A stretch of DNA of 64,000 bases, from assembly GCF_000702265.1 (NCBI RefSeq), contig NZ_JNKZ01000007.1, forward strand, positions 248,001-312,000, written 5' to 3'. The stretch is from Butyrivibrio sp. NC2002. GTDB taxonomy: Bacteria; Bacillota; Clostridia; Lachnospirales; Lachnospiraceae. Below, one piece after another: positions 1 through 9,207 of this stretch (position 1 is the first letter of the stretch; each line of letters starts with the position of its first letter). The notes under the pieces were generated by a model that worked only from the letters and a program-made list of their open reading frames with translations, searched no databases and was not told where the DNA came from. Both the position numbers and the translations under genes were made by a program.

Positions 1-881
1 AGAACCACAACAAGGCATGAACCTATAAACCCAAACTCCTCACCTACTACAGTAAAGATAAAGTCTGTAGGTGATTCAGATATAAAACCACCATTTAAAA
101 CCGATGATATTTCATTGGTATTATAACCTTTTCCAAGAAGCTGACCTGATCCTATAGCCATCATTGAGTTAAGTGTCTGATAAGCAATAGAATTGGCATA
201 ATCCTCAGGATGAAGCCATGCCAGAATACGATCCTGCTGATAGCCTTTCAGGATAAAGCTTTTATCCGAAAGAGCATCAAATATGATAAGAACAGCTGAC
301 GGGATCGTAACTGCAAGAACAGTTACAACGAGCTTCCAGTTAATTCCGGCAACAAACAATATAGTACTTACGATCACTGTAAGCATTATTGTTGTAGACA
401 GATCGGGCTGGCTAAATACCATCAAAAGCGGTACAGATAAAAGTAGTAAACATATACCAACAAAGTACAGCTTTTTAACTTTATCCTTATATTTCATTAT
501 GAACTGTGCAAAAAATAAAATCAATAATATTTTAGATGCTTCCGAAGGCTGAAACTGTATGCCAAAAAGGTTGATCCATCTTGTAGATCCGTTGACAGTT
601 TTACTCAGCCCTGTGAAAACAAGTGCAAGAAGCATGATATTCAGCACATAATATAAAGGATAAAACCTTACAATAACGCCATAGTCCAGAATTGATACAA
701 AAAGCATCATGGCTATTCCAAGAACCATACCTGCAATCTGCTTTTTCTGGTTAGCAGGTTCTGCACTGCCTATCGCCATTATACCTACTATGTTTAAGGT
801 GATAAGCATTGCAACAAGCTTAAAATCATAATCCCATATCTTATATTTTTTTATTTTTTCAATTAAATTCTCAGTCCTCAT
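1..881 (-). CDS. rodA: RodA/FtsW-type peptidoglycan polymerase (partial, 3' end outside window)
   Basis: SEDS-family glycosyltransferase that polymerises glycan strands from lipid II with PBP2 during elongation; polytopic membrane protein. I translated it directly because no stop lies in the window. The start MRTENLIEKIKKY is followed by several hydrophobic helices and the family motifs STRWINL, FQPSEASKI, QPDLST and, at the edge, VGEEFGFIGS. About 293 codons are present of a usual 370 or so, so the C-terminus is missing. The ATG overlaps the end of the PBP2 gene by 11 bases, giving translational coupling. Placement right after mreBCD and PBP2 favours RodA over FtsW or SpoVE, though these paralogues cannot be fully separated by eye. 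Confidence 0.9.
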   Translation of the reverse strand, partial: MRTENLIEKIKKYKIWDYDFKLVAMLITLNIVGIMAIGSAEPANQKKQIAGMVLGIAMMLFVSILDYGVIVRFYPLYYVLNIMLLALVFTGLSKTVNGSTRWINLFGIQFQPSEASKILLILFFAQFIMKYKDKVKKLYFVGICLLLLSVPLLMVFSQPDLSTTIMLTVIVSTILFVAGINWKLVVTVLAVTIPSAVLIIFDALSDKSFILKGYQQDRILAWLHPEDYANSIAYQTLNSMMAIGSGQLLGKGYNTNEISSVLNGGFISESPTDFIFTVVGEEFGFIGSCLVVV

Positions 882-3726
882 CAGCTTCACCGCCCTGCAA
901 CTGGTTAGCTGTTGCATTTTCCATATCAGTATCTGAAAGGCCAAAGTAATACTCAATGGCATCTCTTGTTATCTGTGCAGCATAGCTACTTGTATAGCCG
1001 TAAGGAATACGGGTTGCAATAGCAATCTGCGGGCTCTCATAGGGAGCGTAGCATACAAAGAGCGCATGGTTTGCTCTCTTCTTTGATTCCTCGGCAGTTC
1101 CTGTCTTACCTGCGACATTGACCTTAAGATCTGAATAATAGGTTTTATCTTCAACTACCTGTCTCATACCCTGATGGATCGCATTCCAGTATGAAATATC
1201 CATATCTATCTGATTTCTGACAGTAGCACCATGTTCTTCAAGAAGGTTTCCGTCAGAATCACAAGTCTTTTTAATAAGTGTCAGGTTATAGCATGTACCA
1301 CTGTTTGCTACAGCTGTGACATATCTTGCAAGACCAACCGTTGTAAATGAGTTGGTACCCTGACCGATAGCAGAACGAACTGAGTCGAGGTCAGATACTA
1401 TAGGATCATATTCAGATACTTCAATACCCGTTGTCTCTGTAAGTCCATATAGATCGGCATACTTTGCAAGCTTTGAAAGACCAACTTCTGAGTTGTATGT
1501 ACTTCCTGTAAGTCCGAGTCTGTAACCAACCTCATAGAAAAATGCGTTACATGAATTTCTGATACCGCCGGTTACATTAAGTGATCCGTGAGAACTGGGG
1601 TAAATCCAGCAGTGCGCAACAGAATCAAGCTTATCAAAAGAACCTGTACAGGTAATTGTCGAAGTTGTATCGATTACACCTTCCATAAGTCCTGCTGTTG
1701 CAGCAACCATCTTGTATGTGGAACCGGGTGCTGTTCTCTGCATTGTTGCAAAGTTAAGAAGAGGTGATGACTGATCGCTTCTTAGCTTTGCATAGTAAGC
1801 TGCGTCAACACCATTAGCCATCATATTATTGTCATATCCGGGATATGAAACGAGTGCAAGCACATCACCGTTGTTAACATCTGTAATGACCATAGAACCC
1901 GTGCAGGGATCAAGTGCAAGCTGAGCCGGTGTGATATCAAGATTGGATATTCTGTTGAGAATAAATGTATAGGCAGCTTCACCGCCCTGATTCCATAGTC
2001 TTATCTCATCTTCCGGAAGCTCAACAACACCCTGTTCAAGCAGTATATTGCATACACTCACAGGACTGATGGAGTCCTCTTCGAGCATATATTTATAGAG
2101 CTTTTTGTTGAATTCATCATCTTCTTCGATATCTTTGAAAATATAATCTACAATTCTTTCAAAGATCTCATCTGAATCAACATACTGGCTTTCAAGGTCG
2201 AGTACAGTTACATCGATCCAATTGGCTGCAATACAGTATCTTATATATTCTGTAAGTGATATTGTTTCATCCTTGGTCCATGCAATATAGGTTTCATCTT
2301 CCTTATCAACTTCGTTAGAATCAATAACGCCGTTAGAATAGAGCTTTTGTGCGATATAGCTCATATAATTGCGGTACTCTGTACTTAACTGATTATATGG
2401 AGTGTTTAGCGTTTCGAGTTCATTTCTTATCTGCGCGTAAACATTATCCTTTTTTGTAAGGAAAGCCGCATGAACACTTTGCTCATTTGGACCTGCATCT
2501 TCTGACTCCATATGATCAAGGTCTATTACATGGTTATTAAAAAGTGCAAAATAAACATCATAAACAGGAATGATGATCTCACTTGCTTTCTGATTCTCAC
2601 TTAAATTATATGACTTAATGTTCTGGATCTTGGATATAAGGATACCGGCAAGTGAACGCTCAATAATGTTGTAGCAGGCTTCCTGAAGATCTTTATCAAT
2701 TGTAAGATACACGTCATTACCAGCAGTTGAATCAATATACTTACTTGTTTCAATAACCTTACCGGTATTATCTACGTATACGGTTTCACTTCCCTTTTTA
2801 CCCTGCAATACCGATTCCATTGACTGCTCTATACCTGATTTACCAACGGTATCATTAGAGCTGTATTCATTATTTTCTGCCTGAAGCTCTGTGAGCTCAG
2901 TATCGGACACCTTACCTGTATAACCAAGTATCTGTGAAAAATATGCGGAATCAACATATACTCTGGCAGTGTCTTCCTCAATCGAAACACCGTCCAGGGT
3001 ATCTGAGTTCTCCATAATATCAGCAACTGTCTTTTCGCTTACACTCTTAGCAATTGTTGTATCGATGTATTTCTGGAAACTGTTGGAATCCATGTTATAT
3101 CTGACAGTAAGTACTTTTAAAAGTCTGTCCTTTTCATACCCCATTCCGGGTGTAAAAGTCTTTCTGTTATTAGGATCTGTGTAATCGCCAACTCCAAATT
3201 TCGTGCACAGATCATCGACAACTTCCTTTGGCGTCTTGGATCTCTCTTCGTATTTTAAATCATTAATGGACGTTCTTCCGTAAATATCTGCAAGAAAACG
3301 AAGCAAAGTATTTCCCTCTACGGTAAATTCATAGTTGCCTGATGTATTTAGCTGAATATTGAAATCCGTGTCGACAGAATCGCCGTTTTTCTCGACAATA
3401 TCGATTACTTTATTAATTGTTTCATTAACAGCTTTATTTTTTCCGGAACCGGACTCATATACGTCTTCTATTGTGATAGAATTGGACAGCTCATTATAGG
3501 CAAGAAGCTTGCCATTCCTGTCATAGATATTACCTCTTGTTGCAGGAATGGATTTTTCCTTCTTTATCTTGAGCTGAAAAGAATCAAGGTACTCTTCTCC
3601 TTTGATTATCTGTAAAAAGAAGAGCCTGTATACAAGACCTGCCGCTGCAAGAATAAGAACTGCAGAAAGTATAACAAGTCTTGAAGTTATGAAATTTACA
3701 ACAAATTCCTTAATCTTATTAAACAA
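871..3726 (-). CDS. mrdA: Penicillin-binding protein 2, elongation-specific transpeptidase
   Basis: Class B PBP that cross-links peptidoglycan in the Rod complex. It has an N-terminal membrane helix (ITSRLVILSAVLILAAAGLV), a dimerisation domain, and a transpeptidase domain with STYK (Ser about 669), SCN (NSCNAFF) and KTGTAE. At about 951 residues it is far longer than the roughly 630 of E. coli PBP2. The excess is an acidic helical stretch of over 200 residues between TIDKDLQ and LDPCTGSM, at the entry to the transpeptidase domain; I recall enlarged PBP2s from related clostridia. Start choice: a TTG at 3726 has AAAGGAG upstream and overlaps mreD by 8 bases; a TTG at 3750 has a ribosome site almost touching the start codon. 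Confidence 0.93.
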   Translation of the reverse strand: MFNKIKEFVVNFITSRLVILSAVLILAAAGLVYRLFFLQIIKGEEYLDSFQLKIKKEKSIPATRGNIYDRNGKLLAYNELSNSITIEDVYESGSGKNKAVNETINKVIDIVEKNGDSVDTDFNIQLNTSGNYEFTVEGNTLLRFLADIYGRTSINDLKYEERSKTPKEVVDDLCTKFGVGDYTDPNNRKTFTPGMGYEKDRLLKVLTVRYNMDSNSFQKYIDTTIAKSVSEKTVADIMENSDTLDGVSIEEDTARVYVDSAYFSQILGYTGKVSDTELTELQAENNEYSSNDTVGKSGIEQSMESVLQGKKGSETVYVDNTGKVIETSKYIDSTAGNDVYLTIDKDLQEACYNIIERSLAGILISKIQNIKSYNLSENQKASEIIIPVYDVYFALFNNHVIDLDHMESEDAGPNEQSVHAAFLTKKDNVYAQIRNELETLNTPYNQLSTEYRNYMSYIAQKLYSNGVIDSNEVDKEDETYIAWTKDETISLTEYIRYCIAANWIDVTVLDLESQYVDSDEIFERIVDYIFKDIEEDDEFNKKLYKYMLEEDSISPVSVCNILLEQGVVELPEDEIRLWNQGGEAAYTFILNRISNLDITPAQLALDPCTGSMVITDVNNGDVLALVSYPGYDNNMMANGVDAAYYAKLRSDQSSPLLNFATMQRTAPGSTYKMVAATAGLMEGVIDTTSTITCTGSFDKLDSVAHCWIYPSSHGSLNVTGGIRNSCNAFFYEVGYRLGLTGSTYNSEVGLSKLAKYADLYGLTETTGIEVSEYDPIVSDLDSVRSAIGQGTNSFTTVGLARYVTAVANSGTCYNLTLIKKTCDSDGNLLEEHGATVRNQIDMDISYWNAIHQGMRQVVEDKTYYSDLKVNVAGKTGTAEESKKRANHALFVCYAPYESPQIAIATRIPYGYTSSYAAQITRDAIEYYFGLSDTDMENATANQLQGGEADED

Positions 3727-4237
3727 ATTTCTTAGCGCTCCTTTGTTCAATCTCCTCCAGATAAGTGTTTATCCTGATAAGAACCGGGTACAAAAATACG
3801 GCAACAAGCGCTGTATATACAACCTCAGGAACGATCACATGGACCATGTAATATCCAAGATTGAACTTATTTCTAAACATAAAGAGTAATATGTAGCAGA
3901 TAAAACCATATACAAAATCAGCTGAAACTATAAGTCCCAAAGGAAGAATGATGTTTTCAGGATAGAATATCTTATTGAACTTGCCAATAATGAATCCGAT
4001 GTACATAAATATCATGGCATAGAATCCAAGATAGCTTCCAAAGAATACATCTACCAGAATACCGCAAAACAATCCTGCTACTATTCCGCTCTTATCACCT
4101 CTCATAAATGCCAAAGATGAAGTAACGATGATCAGAAGATTCGGCACGATACCACCGAAATCCAAATAACGAAACAGCGTTGTCTGCAATATAAAACATA
4201 TTATTATTGATAAAAATGAAAACAAAAATCGTCTCAT
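3719..4237 (-). CDS. mreD: Rod shape-determining protein MreD
   Basis: Small integral membrane component of the elongation machinery. The 172 residues form about five or six hydrophobic helices, with the typical MreD pattern including FGGIVPNLLII, RGDKSGIVAGLFCGILVD and a short charged C-terminus. It sits between mreC (14-base gap) and PBP2 (8-base overlap) in the canonical order mreB-mreC-mreD-PBP2-rodA. The family is poorly conserved in sequence, so the assignment rests on topology and position together. Confidence 0.9.
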   Translation of the reverse strand: MRRFLFSFLSIIICFILQTTLFRYLDFGGIVPNLLIIVTSSLAFMRGDKSGIVAGLFCGILVDVFFGSYLGFYAMIFMYIGFIIGKFNKIFYPENIILPLGLIVSADFVYGFICYILLFMFRNKFNLGYYMVHVIVPEVVYTALVAVFLYPVLIRINTYLEEIEQRSAKKFV

Positions 4238-4251
4238 ATTTATTTATCTGC

Positions 4252-5118
4252 TCATTCTCCTGTGTGTTTCAAGGTTGTGATGACCAAAACAACATCCATG
4301 TATTCGAAATCAACAACCGGTGTGATCTTGCCGGATTTGGTCAGATTGTTTGAATCCTCTTCTATCGCTGAAATATATCCGATAAGAATTCCCGGAAGAT
4401 ATTTATCTGAAATATTTGATGTAACAACCTTATCTCCGACAGAAACCTTGTCTGCATCATCAACAAGCTTGGAAAAAGATATCTGTCCTTCGTTATATAG
4501 CTCTAAGTCTCCGGTTGCGATCAGGTTTTCCGACGCAGAAAGAACAGTTCCGCTAACTGATGAGTTATCTGCAATGATCGTCTGAACTTTGGCCCAGTCA
4601 GGTCCAACATCTGTAATCCTGCCTACAAGACCGCCACCTGCGATCACGTTCATATCTATGGCAAGACCTTCGTCGCTACCTTTATCGATAACAAAAGAGT
4701 GATACCAGTTACCTGAATCCTTAGAGATGATCCTTGCTCCGATCTTATCATAGTCAGAGTATTGAGAATCAAGGTTATACAGTTCTCTAAGCTGAGTCAG
4801 CTCGTATTTATCCTGCTCTAAGTTGGTGTTTTCAGTAGTAAGCTCTTCAACCTTAGCCTTTAAGGATTCGTTTTCAGACTGAAGCGCTCTTATACTTGCA
4901 AGATTATCCGCAGTATTCTTGAAAAAAGTACCTGCAGTTGTGATGCCTTTTTGGAAAGGCACAACTACAATACCTATTGCAGAATTGACGGTAGGGCTGA
5001 AAGCATCAGTGTTAAAGGTAACTATTATCATTCCCGTACATATAATTGTTAAAATAAAGAGGAGATATTTACTTGGAAGTGTAAATTTATCTCCCCCTCT
5101 TTTAATGACAGGACTCAT
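4252..5118 (-). CDS. mreC: Rod shape-determining protein MreC
   Basis: Bitopic protein that links cytoplasmic MreB to the periplasmic-side PBP2. One membrane helix (about residues 17-35, YLLFILTIICTGMIIVTF) is followed by a leucine-zipper-like coiled coil (about 73-115) and the MreC beta domains, with motifs such as GLVGRITDVGPDWAKV and GDLELYNEGQI. The 288-residue length is normal. The ATG directly follows the mreB stop (TAAATG), with GAGG upstream inside mreB, so the two are translationally coupled. Confidence 0.93.
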   Translation of the reverse strand: MSPVIKRGGDKFTLPSKYLLFILTIICTGMIIVTFNTDAFSPTVNSAIGIVVVPFQKGITTAGTFFKNTADNLASIRALQSENESLKAKVEELTTENTNLEQDKYELTQLRELYNLDSQYSDYDKIGARIISKDSGNWYHSFVIDKGSDEGLAIDMNVIAGGGLVGRITDVGPDWAKVQTIIADNSSVSGTVLSASENLIATGDLELYNEGQISFSKLVDDADKVSVGDKVVTSNISDKYLPGILIGYISAIEEDSNNLTKSGKITPVVDFEYMDVVLVITTLKHTGE

Positions 5119-6126
5119 TTATACATCCTCTTCAACTGAATAAGCAAGGCTCTTGTACTGATCATCCTTGATAATCTTTGAAAGACCAAGTGCTACTGAG
5201 CTGATAGGATTCTCAGCAAGGTTTACATTAAGGCCGACACCGTTTGAAAGTCTCTGAGCGAGGTGACAAACCTGTGAAGCTCCACCTGTAAGATAAAGAC
5301 CGTGTTTGAAAATATCAGCAGCAAGTTCCGGAGGAGTGCGCTCAAGAGTAGCTTTAATGTTGTCAAGGATCTGATCAAAGTACTCTACAAGTGACTGATC
5401 GATAAGATCTGTGGGAATAGATCTCTCAACAGGAAGTCCTGTTACGATGTCTCTTCCGTAAACAACAGCATCCTTGCCTGCCTTCTCAAGGTCTTTAAGA
5501 TTCATCTTGATGTTCTCGGCACTCTTTTCACCGATGATAAGTGAAAATTCCTTGCGGATAACACCTCTTATGGCATCATCGAACTTCTTTCCACCTACTT
5601 TTATAAGCTTACTTATAACGATTCCCTTAAGTGAAAGGATTGAAATCTCAGTTGTATCATAACCGACGTTAACAACAAGTACGCCCTGTGAGTTCATAAC
5701 GTCAACACCCATGCCAAGTCCGTCTGCAACAGGCTTTTTGACCATCATGATTTTCTTTGCCTTTACGCCTGATTCTCTTACAAGGTCATGGAAGGCTCTT
5801 CTCTCAACTTCGGTTACATCCTTGGGAACTGCGATAAATACATCTATAGGCTTAAGTGCGCCCTTCATCTCATCTGTGATAAAGAGCTTTACAAGGCTCT
5901 TCATATGCTCGATGTCTGCGATAACACCATTGCTCAAAGGATATGAGATTTTAATATTGCTTGGTGCCTTTTCATACATATCATATGCAGAATTACCATA
6001 TGCAAGAAGTGAAGATTTATTCTCGATAGCGATGAGATTCTTCTCAACGGTAACAGAATCTGTTGCCTTGTTATAGATTTTGATGTTACTTGTACCAAGA
6101 TCGATACCAAATACGTTATTGCCCAA
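5119..6126 (-). CDS. mreB: Cell-shape actin homologue MreB
   Basis: Actin-fold ATPase that organises lateral wall synthesis. Phosphate 1 motif FGIDLGTSNIKIY at the N-terminus, VNVGYDTTEISILS in the middle and GLYLTGGASQV near the C-terminus mark the nucleotide site. The 335 residues are normal for MreB/Mbl. The start is TTG with AGGAGG six bases upstream. Residues depart somewhat from MreB consensus (VGYDTTEIS in place of the usual VGGGTTE), so this may be an MreB paralogue, but it heads the mreBCD block and is the natural MreB here. Confidence 0.9.
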   Translation of the reverse strand: MGNNVFGIDLGTSNIKIYNKATDSVTVEKNLIAIENKSSLLAYGNSAYDMYEKAPSNIKISYPLSNGVIADIEHMKSLVKLFITDEMKGALKPIDVFIAVPKDVTEVERRAFHDLVRESGVKAKKIMMVKKPVADGLGMGVDVMNSQGVLVVNVGYDTTEISILSLKGIVISKLIKVGGKKFDDAIRGVIRKEFSLIIGEKSAENIKMNLKDLEKAGKDAVVYGRDIVTGLPVERSIPTDLIDQSLVEYFDQILDNIKATLERTPPELAADIFKHGLYLTGGASQVCHLAQRLSNGVGLNVNLAENPISSVALGLSKIIKDDQYKSLAYSVEEDV

Positions 6127-6136
6127 AATAAGCCTC

Positions 6137-6859
6137 CTAAATAATTTGTTTATGTTCTAAGAAACTATAATAACTCTGATCACCTATTATAATGTGATCT
6201 CTGAGGTTAATATCTATAATATCTCCTGCTGTTTTGATCTTCCTTGTCATACCTATGTCCACTTCGCTGGGATTAGGATCGCCGCCCGGGTGATTATGGA
6301 GCAAAACGATATTGACCGCTCTGTTTTTCACAGCGCTGATAAATATCTCCCTTGGTGATAAAAGCGCGGAATTGACAGTACCTACGGATATCTCCTCATC
6401 ACAGATCAGCTTGAACTGTTGATTAAAGCACAAAAGGATCACATGTTCCTTTTCATAATGTCTCATCCCTTCCATGTAGTAATCTGCTATGGATGATGGC
6501 GAAACCATTTGAAGCTTTTGAAAAGATCTGGCTTTGGCTATTCTTCTGGATATCTCAGCTATACATTTAAGCTTTATCGCCTTAACTTTACCGATTCCGG
6601 GGACAGACATTATTTCATCGATTGAAAGTCTGCAGAGACCGGATAATCCATCTTCGTATTTACCTGACATACGAAGAATCTGCCTCCCAATATCTATGGG
6701 AGTATTGTCAGATGTTCCAGTTCTTACGATTATTGCAAGAAGCTCTGCGTCTGTAAGTGACCCGGCGCCGTATTTTAAAAATCTCTCATACGGCATAAGT
6801 TCGGCAATGCTCTCATCAGCTCTGAGCATTGATCTGAATGAAGTTTTAGTATTATACAA
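6137..6859 (-). CDS. radC: RadC-family JAB/MPN domain protein
   Basis: The N-terminal UPF0758 helix-hairpin-helix region (IDEIMSVPGIGKVKAIKLK) is followed by the JAB domain with the metal-binding motif HNHPGGDPNPSEVD and an upstream glutamate. Family members were once linked to DNA repair; the biochemical role remains unsettled. Adjacency to mreBCD is a conserved bacterial arrangement. The TTG start at 6859 has AGGG seven bases upstream. The gap to mreB is only 10 bases, so the two are almost certainly co-transcribed. Confidence 0.93.
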   Translation of the reverse strand: MYNTKTSFRSMLRADESIAELMPYERFLKYGAGSLTDAELLAIIVRTGTSDNTPIDIGRQILRMSGKYEDGLSGLCRLSIDEIMSVPGIGKVKAIKLKCIAEISRRIAKARSFQKLQMVSPSSIADYYMEGMRHYEKEHVILLCFNQQFKLICDEEISVGTVNSALLSPREIFISAVKNRAVNIVLLHNHPGGDPNPSEVDIGMTRKIKTAGDIIDINLRDHIIIGDQSYYSFLEHKQII

Positions 6860-6924
6860 TTTATTACCCTTGCTTCTGTGGGCAAAATAAATAAAGAAAT
6901 CAAAAAGCTATATTATTTTAACAC

Positions 6925-8238
6925 TTAGTTAGTAAGAGTAACAAGTCCCTTTTCATACATAACAGCAAGGGTCTTCATTATTCCGAATTTTGCATGCTGC
7001 CATGTAAGACCGCCCTGGAAGAATACTGAATAGGGCTCTCTTAGCGGTCCGTCTGCTGAAAGTTCAATTGAACTTCCTGAAACAAAAGCTCCGGCTGCCA
7101 TGATGACCTGTGAGTCATAGCCGGGCATATCCCAAGGCTCAGGTGTTACGTATGAATCAACAGGAGCAGCATACTGAATGCCTTCGCAGAAAGATGTAAG
7201 GAGCTTTGGATCATTAAAAGTGATTGCCTGAATTATGTCATATCTTTCTTCTATTCCGTTAGGAAGCACTGAAAATCCGAGCTTTTCATAGATGTTTGCC
7301 GCAAAAATAGCACCCATAAGTGCACTGGCAGTAACATTAGGTGAAAGAAAAAGTCCCTGATAAAACTGAGGAAGTATGCCAAGTGAAGCACCGACTTCTT
7401 TTCCAAGTCCGGGAGAAGTAAGTCTGTATGCTGCATTTTCTACACATTCCTTTTTACCTGCAATATATCCGCCAATAGGAGCAAGACCGCCGCCGGGGTT
7501 CTTTATAAGAGAACCTACAACCATGTCGGCACCTACATCAGAAGGCTCAATGGTCTCTACAAATTCGCCGTAGCAGTTGTCAACCATTACGATAACGTCG
7601 CTTTTTATGCCCTTTACAAAGCTTATTAGCTCGCCGATCTTCTCAACTGAAAATGTAGGCCTTGTCTGATATCCCTTACTTCTCTGGATCGCTACAAGCT
7701 TAGTCTTGTCGTTTATTGCCTTTTTTATGCTCTCATAGTCAAATGAGCCGTCTTCAAACAGATCAACCTGTCTGTATGTAACGCCGTATTCAGCAAGTGA
7801 TCCCTTAGAAGGTCGTATGCCAATTACTTCCTCTAATGTGTCATAGGGCTTTCCAGCAGGGGCAAGAAGCTCATCGCCGGGGCGAAGGTTACTCATAAGA
7901 GCAAGTGCAAGCGCGTGAGTTCCGCAGGTTATCTGAGGTCTTACAAGTGCATCCTCTGTATGGAAAATAGATGCATATACAGCTTCAAGCTTGTCTCTTC
8001 CTATATCATTGTAGCCATAACCTGTTGTACCAAGAAGGCAGGCTTCAGATACCTTGTTATCCTGCATTGCTTTAAGAACCTTTGCCTGATTAAATTCGGA
8101 CACTTTTCTTATCTTGTCAAAGCGCTCCTCAAGGCCGTTCCATATTTCGTTACAGAAATCGTATACCTTTTCATCGATTCCCATAGACATATACAGTTTC
8201 TTTGTCATATCGTTTAATTCATTTGTATTAGCAGCCAA
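6925..8238 (-). CDS. Methionine gamma-lyase-like PLP protein (YnbB, 'aluminium resistance' family)
   Basis: Fold-type I PLP enzyme of the Met_gamma_lyase family often annotated as aluminium resistance protein. Seen: VRPQITCGTHALALAL near the cofactor pocket, VDNCYGEFVE, and the likely PLP lysine in VVGSLIKNPGGGLAP. The length of 437 residues is normal. The true substrate is not established for the family; a carbon-sulfur lyase activity is inferred from the fold. The TTG start lies 6 bases past the miaA stop, and the mutS-mutL-miaA-YnbB order is common in Firmicutes. Confidence 0.88.
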   Translation of the reverse strand: MAANTNELNDMTKKLYMSMGIDEKVYDFCNEIWNGLEERFDKIRKVSEFNQAKVLKAMQDNKVSEACLLGTTGYGYNDIGRDKLEAVYASIFHTEDALVRPQITCGTHALALALMSNLRPGDELLAPAGKPYDTLEEVIGIRPSKGSLAEYGVTYRQVDLFEDGSFDYESIKKAINDKTKLVAIQRSKGYQTRPTFSVEKIGELISFVKGIKSDVIVMVDNCYGEFVETIEPSDVGADMVVGSLIKNPGGGLAPIGGYIAGKKECVENAAYRLTSPGLGKEVGASLGILPQFYQGLFLSPNVTASALMGAIFAANIYEKLGFSVLPNGIEERYDIIQAITFNDPKLLTSFCEGIQYAAPVDSYVTPEPWDMPGYDSQVIMAAGAFVSGSSIELSADGPLREPYSVFFQGGLTWQHAKFGIMKTLAVMYEKGLVTLTN

Positions 8239-8244
8239 AATTAC

Positions 8245-9207
8245 CTAAATCTCCCATCTTTCTCTAATTTGCCTAAGTATTTCATCAAGAACTTTTGAAT
8301 CGTCTCTGTCAAACATAGACTTATCTATCCAGGTGACAGTTTTTTCTCTCTTAAACCAGGTGAGCTGTCTTTTTGCAAAATGCCTTGTATTTTTCTTAAT
8401 AAGGCTTATCGCTTCATCCAAAGACATATCGCCGTCTATGTATGATAACATTTCCCTGTATCCTAGAGCCTGCATTGACGTTGCACTTCTGTCTATATTT
8501 CGTAGGCAGAGCGCTCTTACTTCCTCTTCAAGCCCTTCCTCTATCATCATGTCTATTCTGTCTTCAATTCTCTTATAGAGGACATCTCTATCGTCAGTCA
8601 AAACAAAGTAAAAAAAGTCATAGGGCGATTGATTTTCCCTTTGCTCGCTGTTATGTACAGACATCTTTTCACCTGTGTCATGATAGAAAGAAAGCGCTCT
8701 CATAACTCTTTTTACATTGTTTTCGTGAACTTCCTTTGCATATTCAGGGTCAATTTCCATAAGCATCTGATGAAGCTTTGACACTCCGCCGTCTTCCTTC
8801 GATATCCTTAAAAGCTCATCCTTGTATGCCAAAGATTCTTTGTCCTTATCTTCATCATCATTTTCAGAAAACTGAACATCATAAAGAACGGACTGAATGT
8901 AAAAGCCCGTTCCTCCCACAAGTATAGGAATTTTTCCTCTTTTATGAATTTCGTCAATTATAGGCAGGACTCTTTTTTTGAATTCAAAGGCATTAAAATC
9001 TTCGTCCGGATCCAGAATATCGATCATATGATGAGGTACACCGCCCATTTTTTCAGGTGTTATCTTATCTGTACCGATATTCATGTCTCTGTAGACCTGC
9101 ATAGAATCACAGGATATTATCTCACCTTTGATTTCTTTTGCAAGCTTTATTGAAAGATTTGTCTTTCCGACAGCCGTAGGTCCTGTTAAAACTATTAGTT
9201 TTTCCAT
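8245..9207 (-). CDS. miaA: tRNA dimethylallyltransferase MiaA
   Basis: Transfers a dimethylallyl group to the N6 of A37 in tRNAs that read codons starting with U. Walker A-like GPTAVGKTNLS, the catalytic ISCDSMQVYRDMNIGTDK and the DPDEDFNAFEFKKR segment are present; length is 320 residues. The ATG overlaps the mutL stop (TGATG). Its product is the substrate of MiaB, encoded further upstream in the same run of genes. Confidence 0.96.
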   Translation of the reverse strand: MEKLIVLTGPTAVGKTNLSIKLAKEIKGEIISCDSMQVYRDMNIGTDKITPEKMGGVPHHMIDILDPDEDFNAFEFKKRVLPIIDEIHKRGKIPILVGGTGFYIQSVLYDVQFSENDDEDKDKESLAYKDELLRISKEDGGVSKLHQMLMEIDPEYAKEVHENNVKRVMRALSFYHDTGEKMSVHNSEQRENQSPYDFFYFVLTDDRDVLYKRIEDRIDMMIEEGLEEEVRALCLRNIDRSATSMQALGYREMLSYIDGDMSLDEAISLIKKNTRHFAKRQLTWFKREKTVTWIDKSMFDRDDSKVLDEILRQIRERWEI

